From Zoopage sp. CT-All (Eukaryota > Zoopagomycota > Zoopagomycetes > Zoopagales > Zoopagaceae): a stretch of 20,126 bases of DNA. The DNA is taken from assembly GCA_004114245.1 (NCBI GenBank), contig QZWS01000165.1:1-20126 (forward strand). Reading direction: 5' to 3'. Position numbers and translations under genes: made by a program. Within the stretch, counting starts at the first letter, position 1. Each line of letters starts with the position of its first letter. Below are positions 1 through 5,810 of this stretch, piece by piece. The notes beneath the pieces were generated by a model. It saw nothing but the letters and a program-made list of their open reading frames with translations. It was not told where the DNA came from and ran no database searches.

Positions 1-1
1 A

Positions 2-121
2 TGGAAAGGCTACAGCCCCCGGTTCGACACCTGGGAGCCCACAGCTAGCTTCAATGACTTGGGCGCCATTGATAGCTACTGGGACAGAAAGGCAAGGTCG
101 CCAAGGGCTGGAGGGGAGTGA
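2..121 (+). CDS. 3' end of a chromovirus (Ty3/Gypsy) polyprotein: C-terminal chromodomain, partial
   Basis: The window opens inside a reading frame that runs 39 codons to a TGA at 119-121. It begins WKGYSPRFDTWEP and continues through SYWDR. This is the aromatic-cage half of a chromodomain (WKGY, then D-T-W-E-P, then a C-terminal helix). Such a domain at the very end of a coding region, followed by non-coding AT-richer DNA, is typical of the integrase tail of chromoviruses, where it targets integration to histone-marked chromatin. The codons before the stop are purine-rich (106-118, ending GGAGGGGAG), which fits a polypurine tract next to a 3' LTR. Reverse transcriptase, RNase H and the integrase core lie outside the window. 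A host chromodomain protein (HP1 or Chp1 type) is possible, but the context fits a retroelement better. Confidence 0.72.
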   Translation, partial: WKGYSPRFDTWEPTASFNDLGAIDSYWDRKARSPRAGGE

Positions 122-200
122 TGTGGTGCAGCAGTAGAAAAGTAGCAGTCTCTTTTCTGATACATTAAGTTCCACAAGACTTACTCTGCTCCACACCACA
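122..200. repeat. 79-bp element with TG...CA inverted ends, next to the chromodomain stop codon
   Basis: TGTGGTGCAGCAG at 122-134 is the inverted match of CTGCTCCACACCACA at 186-200; the two arms differ by a 2-3 nt indel. The element starts with TG and ends with CA, as LTRs do. It lies directly after the stop codon and a purine-rich tract, where a 3' LTR should begin. A length of 79 bp is very short for an LTR, so this may be a truncated LTR, only the first part of a longer one, or a hairpin in the 3' UTR. No target-site duplication is visible at its edges. Confidence 0.4.
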
Positions 201-820
201 GGTATAATAATGATTCAATCTGGGAACTCAAAGATTGTTATGAGTTTGCCAAATGTCAAGTATATTGAATATTGCAAGATATTGATCTACGTGAGCATTG
301 GTCTACTTAAGCACTTGATTGGCTCATTTTAATGTGCTTGCATATTCAAAGCTCCATAAACCAACAGCAAATTTCTCCAAAATGCAATATCCACCTGCCT
401 CTGTATCCAAGTTGCAGAAGCCATCAATCCAAGCACTACTGTCAAATGGAAACATACAACATGGAGTGCTATAGACTCCCTCTTTACTACCTTTTAATAT
501 AAAAAGCCAGAGATAGTGTCAGTTATACTCCAGGATGGTGAGCTGTATTGGGAGTACATTGCCCAATACTGTAATGCCCAGGTGGATTTGGGGCTGGAGG
601 CAGCAGACAGTGCAAAGGCTGGAGGAGTGACAGGGCTACGGCTGGGCTGAGGCAGGCAGGGACAGGGGGAAAACTGGATGTATTGCGGGTAACATTGGTG
701 TTGACCCAGATGGATCAACCAAGGCAGAGAGGGCAGCATGGCTGCCCTCTTTTCTACTGGGTCTGTCTGACCAGACCCGTCCTGACAACCTCCCCGGACT
801 GACCCAATGCCAAACATTGC
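201..820. other. Gene-free AT-richer stretch, probable repeat remnant
   Basis: No credible gene was found. Base composition is clearly more AT-rich than in the genes to the right, most of all at 200-500. Short open stretches occur on both strands, for example a plus-strand frame at about 541-654 and another at about 700-960, but none has a start, splice signals and a recognisable domain. The position beside a retroelement end suggests decayed mobile-element DNA. It could instead include the unrecognised LTR of the element at the left edge. Confidence 0.4.
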
Positions 821-1159
821 AAGTACAATCTATTGGAAGGTGTGACAAAATATGGTCTTCGCCAGCCAGGTATCTACAATATCATCTGCAAGTTGCTGTG
901 CTTTTCTTGTCTGCTCCTTTCACAACCGCCACTAGATGTGATGAACAAGAGTAAATTGGCCAGTGCAGAGATGTCAAATGAGTGGCTGCAGTAGCAGGTG
1001 CAACTTTGGGCACTGGAATACTTTGCAGCCATTGACAAAGCAAGCCTTGTCATTATTGTAGAAATGGTGAAGTTGCTCAAGGATATGTATTTAATTCCAA
1101 AATTGGTAAACTCCAATTATCTGAAGGAAAGCTTGACCAAGTTACACAAAAATGAATGA
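821..1159 (+). pseudogene. Decayed reading frame of unknown family, one internal stop
   Basis: One plus-strand frame stays open from just after a stop at 800-802 to a TGA at 1157-1159, except for one TAG at 992-994. The translation looks protein-like, with segments such as KYNLLEGVTKYGLRQPGIY before the stop and LWALEYFAAIDKAS after it, and ends in a charged helix-like tail. The TAG sits where a CAG (Gln) would extend a Gln-rich run, so it may be a single substitution. I do not recognise the family. The neighbourhood suggests a piece of an old mobile element. The frame is short enough that chance cannot be excluded. Confidence 0.3.
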
Positions 1160-1559
1160 TAGCCTAATGATTACTCCTCAATCAGAATGACTAGCAACAT
1201 CAGCTCTCCCTTGTTGTGTCAATACCAGTGTTGGCTAGTATTGCATCTCTTGTACTGCCCACCAATCATTTCCCCCTCTCAAGCCATGCTGCCTACTTCC
1301 AGACAAACAGGAAGCTGCATCCAAGGCACTATGCCCCATGCACTACGCCCCACACCATGCGCCCCACACTCCACATCCCACACCCCACACCCCACACCCC
1401 ATGCAACCTTCGTTTAGACTAGCCTGCACTTGGTCTACAGCGTTGAACAGCTAAGCTCCACATTACGTGACAGCTCGGCACAACGCAGTCTTCTCACCCA
1501 CATCCACACATTTCACCGGCGCTGCATGCACCCGGCTGCCGCAAAGGCCCAAAACCGCC
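1160..1559. other. Upstream region of the PAP2-type gene, with a CCCACAC-rich tract
   Basis: No gene was seen. The first half is AT-rich and continues the repeat-like region. From about 1330 the composition changes to C/A-rich repeats and then to GC-rich DNA typical of the genes. The last 120 bases should contain the promoter and 5' leader of the gene starting at 1560. A TTACGTGA motif at 1464-1471 resembles a bZIP-type site, but no clear TATA box is seen. Confidence 0.4.
1333..1402 (+). repeat. Imperfect CCCACAC / CACCC simple repeat
   Basis: The plus strand carries repeated CCCCACAC units, the last part being a nearly regular 7-bp tandem of the ACCCCAC type at about 1376-1400. Looser copies (GCCCCATGCACTACGCCCCA) lie upstream. 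It has the look of a short minisatellite at the junction between AT-rich repeat DNA and gene DNA. Confidence 0.6.
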
Positions 1560-2744
1560 ATGCCGACACCTGCCGCCCAGACCGGGCAGCTGCCGCTAGA
1601 CGTCGGCGCGCCCCCCATCCCACTGCGGACCCGTCTGCTGCTGCATCTCCGTCTGCGCAGCGAGCTCTCGCGCTTCCTCCTCTCCGTCATATACCTGTTC
1701 GCCGCCGCCATCACCTGCACTGTTGCCATTCAATTGTCCGACTCAAAGTGGTTTGCCTATCTGCGGGACACCGGGCGGCCGGATCCCATGCTCAATGACC
1801 TGATTCTCAACGAGGTCCTGCTCGGCCCCGCCACCATCGTTGACGGCCTCCTGATGTCGCTGCTTGCCGTCACGCTCGTCATGATCGTGGTGACGTCGTG
1901 GCTGCAGGCAAGGCGGAATCCGTACACGACGACGACCGTGAATTGTCTGCTGGCCTATCGACGGCTCTTCTGGATCACCGGGACGCTGTATTTTGCCCGC
2001 GCGCTGGTCCTGTCCGTCACACTGCTGCCGTCGCCGGTGCAGGGCTGCAAGCCTGTGGACGCGACGGGGCAGTCGGCGGCGGATTATCTCCGCCGCGGCG
2101 TCCTGATCATCGTCGGGCTCGGGGCAACGTGCACGGATTTGCTCTTCAGCGGGCACACCATGCTTCTGTGCACATGCGCCATCCATTTCCGCATCTACTG
2201 CCGGAACCGATGGATTGCCTATGTTGCCTACATCTGGGCCACCGTTGGCATGATCATGATCGTCCTCACCCATTTCCACTACACCGCAGATGTGGTCCTG
2301 GCGATCATGATCACGCTCGGCGCCTATGCGACCTACTTTGGTGCCATCACTCACGCCATAGAACGCTTCCGGTGGATGCTGCACCACAGGGACATAGAGA
2401 CCAGTGACGCGTCGCAGGGATATTGGTGGGGCAAGCGGGATGCGCGCTACCAGGCCGTGGCACACACCCCGCGCCTCTTTGGCGCCGGACTGCTCCGACT
2501 GATTACTTGGCTTGATGGCATCGATCTGCGCTTTCCGCGTGCCTATGGCGCTGAAGTCGACTCGGCGGCGGCGCTTGGAGATGGAAACGATGAGGCGCAA
2601 AAGCCGGCTGCCGACAGCGCCACGCTCGTGAATTTCGGCAACGCCGGTGATGGCAGTGCCCGTGTCAGCGAGCAAACAGAGGAGCGTTTTGAAGAAATGA
2701 CCATGCGTGCAAATAGTCCGCCTTCCGGTATCGTGATAGCATAA
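1560..2744 (+). CDS. Sphingomyelin synthase-like PAP2 family membrane enzyme
   Basis: This is a single-exon gene of 394 residues. The ATG at 1560 has an ideal context (CCGCC before ATG); the frame is open further upstream but has no ATG. Several hydrophobic segments lie at about residues 39-58, 94-113, 136-156, 180-190, 199-209, 219-237 and 245-265. The two signature motifs of the sphingomyelin synthase-related (PAP2_C) family are present: CTDLLFSGHTMLL with His199, and HFHYTADVV with His240 and Asp244. In the family these three residues form the triad that transfers a phospho-head group from a phospholipid to ceramide, usually on the lumenal face of Golgi or plasma membrane. The head group used here (choline, ethanolamine or inositol) cannot be told from the sequence. 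The C-terminal tail is hydrophilic and carries a WLDGIDLR motif shared with the convergent neighbour. The gene ends 58 bp from that neighbour's stop codon. Confidence 0.85.
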   Translation: MPTPAAQTGQLPLDVGAPPIPLRTRLLLHLRLRSELSRFLLSVIYLFAAAITCTVAIQLSDSKWFAYLRDTGRPDPMLNDLILNEVLLGPATIVDGLLMSLLAVTLVMIVVTSWLQARRNPYTTTTVNCLLAYRRLFWITGTLYFARALVLSVTLLPSPVQGCKPVDATGQSAADYLRRGVLIIVGLGATCTDLLFSGHTMLLCTCAIHFRIYCRNRWIAYVAYIWATVGMIMIVLTHFHYTADVVLAIMITLGAYATYFGAITHAIERFRWMLHHRDIETSDASQGYWWGKRDARYQAVAHTPRLFGAGLLRLITWLDGIDLRFPRAYGAEVDSAAALGDGNDEAQKPAADSATLVNFGNAGDGSARVSEQTEERFEEMTMRANSPPSGIVIA

Positions 2745-2802
2745 AATGTGTAATATTTCAGTACTGCGTTGATAATTTATAAGTGTATCTACACGAGAGT
2801 AT

Positions 2803-3807
2803 TTATGATGATGATGCCTCGGTCACCCAAACAACAGTAGCACCATCGACAAACGACGACGACTCTGTTCTCCGTCGCGTCGGCTCAATGCTGCCGAGAT
2901 CAATGCTGCCGAGAGCGGCGTTCCCGCGCAGGTCGACACCGTCCATCCAGCCAATCGCGCGAGCCAGCCGCATGTGCAGCACGACTGGCGTGCAGGCAAG
3001 GTCGTCCGACGCGCCCGCCGCATCTGTCGTCCGCTCCTTGTGGCACTCATGCGAGCTGGCACCCTGCCGGGCAGCCTCAACACGGTCCTGCCACCGACGC
3101 GCCTCGGCGGCCTGCAGCGCAAAGTACAGCCCAAACGCGAGCCAGGTCAGCACCGAGCCAAGAATAACCGACACAGAGTAGTCGATGCGCGCGACAACCG
3201 CGAGCACACACCCGGTGGCCCAGAATAAAGATGCAAAGATGAGAATGCGGAGGTCGTGGCAGTACACGAGCCATTGGATGAGGAATGTGGTGAGCATGAT
3301 TGCGTTGTTGGACGGAATCGTGGCGGTACATGGGACATTAATGCCAAAGAGGACCAAGAACGTGTTGCCGAGGACTTGTGCAAAGGAGAGGCCGGTGGTG
3401 GTCGAGGCCACGCAGAGCGGACCGCGGGGCGACGTGGGCACGGTAAAGGATATGGCTGCAGCGCGGAGCAGCAGCAGGAGCCCGAGCACCCAGAACACGC
3501 GTTGCAAGGCAAGAATACGCCGCGGCCACGTCGGTATAATAAACAAGAGGCCAACCACGGTGACAACGAGACCGATGAGGAGGAAGAGATTAGCGATGGT
3601 GACGGACACGGCACTGAGCGGGAGCCCGCCGTGGACTGTATCGATGAGGGCAGGCGCGGCCTGTTGCTTGAGCGATTCTGCCCAGCGCGTGTCGGACACC
3701 TGCTGCAGGTAGGCGCAGAGCAGGAGGGCAACGGTGAGCAGGTTGTTGGCGTGGTTGAAGCGCGCGGACGGCGAGTCAAGGAGCAACGTGCGCCATCGGC
3801 CCGGCAT
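2803..3807 (-). CDS. Catalytically dead-looking paralog of the PAP2/sphingomyelin synthase-like enzyme
   Basis: This intact single-exon frame of 334 residues starts at the ATG at 3807 (MPGRWRTLLL) and ends in TAA; a longer frame to 3849 opens only on GTG. It aligns along its length with the convergent gene at 1560-2744. Shared landmarks include S-D-x-x-W near the N-terminus, FW-x(7,8)-RA, the cysteines C132, C160 and C183 (C163, C191 and C214 in the neighbour), the YC loop, and W-[LM]-D-G-[IV]-D-L-R near the C-terminus. The catalytic positions are changed: SGHT becomes S166-N-N168-A, HYTAD becomes D209-Y-S-V-S213. So His/His/Asp reads Asn/Asp/Ser with spacing kept. Hydrophobic segments remain at about residues 23-36, 67-91, 104-122, 145-160, 170-183, 188-206 and 212-230. 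The open frame argues for a selected pseudoenzyme, perhaps a regulator or partner of the active enzyme, rather than a dead gene. It shares an upstream region with the gene starting at 4028. Confidence 0.8.
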   Translation of the reverse strand: MPGRWRTLLLDSPSARFNHANNLLTVALLLCAYLQQVSDTRWAESLKQQAAPALIDTVHGGLPLSAVSVTIANLFLLIGLVVTVVGLLFIIPTWPRRILALQRVFWVLGLLLLLRAAAISFTVPTSPRGPLCVASTTTGLSFAQVLGNTFLVLFGINVPCTATIPSNNAIMLTTFLIQWLVYCHDLRILIFASLFWATGCVLAVVARIDYSVSVILGSVLTWLAFGLYFALQAAEARRWQDRVEAARQGASSHECHKERTTDAAGASDDLACTPVVLHMRLARAIGWMDGVDLRGNAALGSIDLGSIEPTRRRTESSSFVDGATVVWVTEASSS

Positions 3808-4027
3808 GTAGGAACGCACTGGGGATGCAGGGATGCAGTGAGGGGCCACACGCCGGATTAGTTTAGTCTTTTCTTGGCGGGTGGGCTAGACCGGCTGGAC
3901 GCGAGTTGATGACGAATGAGACGACGGGTGCAGAGCCAGCCGACGGCACTGCTGTGTCGCACCAACCGCCTCCCGTCTTGCCATCCCCGCCGCCTGTATC
4001 TATCTTCCGCTTTTGTACTTATTCTCG
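3808..4027. promoter_or_regulatory. Shared divergent promoter region (220 bp)
   Basis: This 220-bp gap separates the start codons of the PAP2-type pseudoenzyme (minus strand) and the Ser/Thr-rich secreted protein (plus strand), so it must hold both promoters and leaders. Pyrimidine-rich stretches precede the plus-strand ATG (CCTCCCGTCTTGCC, then TATCTATCTTCCGC). No clear TATA box is seen in either direction. Confidence 0.45.
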
Positions 4028-5731
4028 ATGCGCGCAATCTCGTGCGCCGCTGTTTTATTGGCCGCCGTCGCCGAGGTGGCGGCCGTCCCGGTCGCTTCCG
4101 GCCCTGTCTCGCTGCTTTTTACTACCCTCTTGTTGGTTGCCACTGCCACACCGTGCCTAGTCATCGCCGGGCCGCTGCGGAGGCACGAAGACAGTGCATC
4201 TATGCTCTCCCAGATGCCTTCATCCATACTCGTTCGGCGCCAAGACGATGGGAGCGAGGAGTGGGACGACTCAACCGATTTGTACGCCTCTCCGCATACC
4301 TCAACCATGTCTCATTCTCATATTAGTAGTAATGCGGAGAAAGATGATGGCAAGGAAGCGGTGGTCGATGGATCTCAGTCATGTGAAATCGGATGGCGTT
4401 GGAGTGCCCAGGCGCGACGATGTACGAGACTCCAGCGACGTGCTGCCGCCCCTGCCATGGTGCCGTTGGCTCACATCGTTCGAAGAGATTGGACTGATAC
4501 AGGAACGCGCTTTATGCGCGATCGCTCCGGAGCAGATAAGGGTTCAGCGGCAAGCGCACCATCGTCGACGCCGTCGTCCTCTCCACAAGGAGACAAGAGC
4601 CCAGGCTCCGCCACCACCCCGCCACCGGGCACTGCTCAAGGATCGACTGTGCAGTCATCTACCTCGTCCACAGAATCTACTGCCCAGCCGAGCTCTGGGT
4701 CAGCATCTCAATCTGTAAATGCAGGGTCCGATACTGCTCCTATTGCACAGCCCGGCCAAGCTGGAGGGTCGACGGCGCAGCCGTCCGCCTCGTCCGCCAC
4801 ACCTGATGACCAGAAAACGGCTACAGCCATTGCTAGTGATTCTGTATCCCCGCAAGCACAGTCGGGGGCTTCACCGCCCAACGTATCTTCCAGTTCCCCG
4901 TCTGCGGGGCCAGGAGCAGCGTCACCCATTGCATCCGAGTCCACTTCTGGTCCGACATCGCCCACGGGTCCTCCCTCGGTCGCTAGTGGGTCATCAAACA
5001 CAGGCTCAAGCCGGAATTTCTCCTCCGGGAATACGCAGACTGGCGGATCCACGACGGCGACCAGTCAGCCCTCTTCCATCGACTCCTCGTCGAGCCCAGA
5101 TTCGAATTCATCCCAATCACCCAGTGCAAGTCCGTCTACATCGTCACCAGATGCCACTTCCAAAGCGGGCTCTCAAGGCCAACCACCGTCATCTGATGAG
5201 CCCGCGACTCTACTCGTTTCTTCCGAGTCCAGAATTGCATCCGATGGCTCGGCAACCAGTGGCAATGCGCCACCAGGAGCAGCAACTGGAGCTCCTACAT
5301 CGGCCAGCTCTCCTGCATCGTCATCTGACAATGGCTCGACGACCACTATAAATCCTGATGCTTCCTCCAGCTCGTCCACTGGACCCGGAAGTTCTTCAGA
5401 GGGTAGCAACGCACAAAGTAGCAACCCGCAGAGCAGCGTTGCCAGCGCCACCTCGCCTAATTCTTCGTCTTTCCCATCAATCGTTACCTTTACTGCAGCA
5501 ATGGCCGATGATAACTCGAATACTGATTTCTTCCGTGATCTTGCTCTCGGCTACGACGTCGATGATGCTCTCCTCCATGACCTCGGACTGGGCCAAAGTG
5601 GGTCGACTGAACTAGCTGCTAATGACAACGCCAACACGGACTTTTTCCGCGATCTTGCGCTCAGCTACAATGTCGATGTCGCGCTCCTTCAAGACCTCGG
5701 GCAGGGCCAAAGCGTGCAATATTCGACGTGA
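4028..5731 (+). CDS. Ser/Thr/Pro-rich secreted (mucin-like) protein with a duplicated C-terminal module
   Basis: This single-exon gene encodes 567 residues from the ATG at 4028. Residues 1-19 form a signal peptide (MRAISCAAVLLAAVAEVAA), and a second hydrophobic stretch follows at about 27-48. Four Arg-Arg sites in a Kex2-like setting (PLRR52, LVRR71, LQRR138, IVRR153) suggest processing in the secretory route. Two cysteines (C119 and C132) flank a small Trp-rich stretch. Residues from about 165 to 490 are low-complexity Ser/Thr/Pro/Ala/Gly, a likely O-glycosylated stalk. The C-terminus carries two copies of a 38-residue unit with core NTDFFRDLAL (from residues 498 and 536), followed by a Y-[DN]-V-D and LGxGQS pattern. 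There is no hydrophobic C-terminal tail for a GPI anchor. No known family was recognised; a cell-wall or adhesion role is a guess. Confidence 0.75.
   Translation: MRAISCAAVLLAAVAEVAAVPVASGPVSLLFTTLLLVATATPCLVIAGPLRRHEDSASMLSQMPSSILVRRQDDGSEEWDDSTDLYASPHTSTMSHSHISSNAEKDDGKEAVVDGSQSCEIGWRWSAQARRCTRLQRRAAAPAMVPLAHIVRRDWTDTGTRFMRDRSGADKGSAASAPSSTPSSSPQGDKSPGSATTPPPGTAQGSTVQSSTSSTESTAQPSSGSASQSVNAGSDTAPIAQPGQAGGSTAQPSASSATPDDQKTATAIASDSVSPQAQSGASPPNVSSSSPSAGPGAASPIASESTSGPTSPTGPPSVASGSSNTGSSRNFSSGNTQTGGSTTATSQPSSIDSSSSPDSNSSQSPSASPSTSSPDATSKAGSQGQPPSSDEPATLLVSSESRIASDGSATSGNAPPGAATGAPTSASSPASSSDNGSTTTINPDASSSSSTGPGSSSEGSNAQSSNPQSSVASATSPNSSSFPSIVTFTAAMADDNSNTDFFRDLALGYDVDDALLHDLGLGQSGSTELAANDNANTDFFRDLALSYNVDVALLQDLGQGQSVQYST
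5519..5728 (+). repeat. Two tandem copies of a 114-bp coding unit
   Basis: Copy 1 starts at 5519 and copy 2 at 5633. Both encode NTDFFRDLAL, then Y-[DN]-V-D-x-A-L-L-x-D-L-G-x-G-Q-S. The period is exactly 114 bp (38 codons). Many third-position differences separate the copies, so the duplication is old and the protein sequence appears to have been kept by selection. Confidence 0.85.
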
Positions 5732-5810
5732 GATATAATGCTATCGTATTGGACATTAATTGGAGAATGGACACAATGCATATATTGCTTTGTCCTTAGC
5801 ACTGAAATAA

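Noticed and set aside
1333-1402. Telomere-like repeat or CRISPR array
   Set aside because: The CCCACAC units are irregular, without spacers, and do not match a standard fungal telomere repeat.
1467-1559. N-terminal extension of the PAP2-type enzyme
   Set aside because: The extension opens on GTG, not ATG, and the ATG at 1560 has a near-perfect initiation context.
1743-2675. Long minus-strand open frame (310 codons) inside the PAP2-type enzyme gene
   Set aside because: It is the antisense shadow of a GC-rich gene: no domain, extreme Arg/Asp/His composition, and the plus-strand frame has clear catalytic motifs.
3185-3861. Plus-strand open frames across the PAP2-type paralog
   Set aside because: They are antisense shadows of the minus-strand gene, with charged low-complexity translations and no membrane pattern.
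4106-4160. Possible 55-nt intron removing the second hydrophobic stretch of the mucin-like protein
   Set aside because: The donor would be GTCTCG, there is no good branch site, and its removal would shift the frame.
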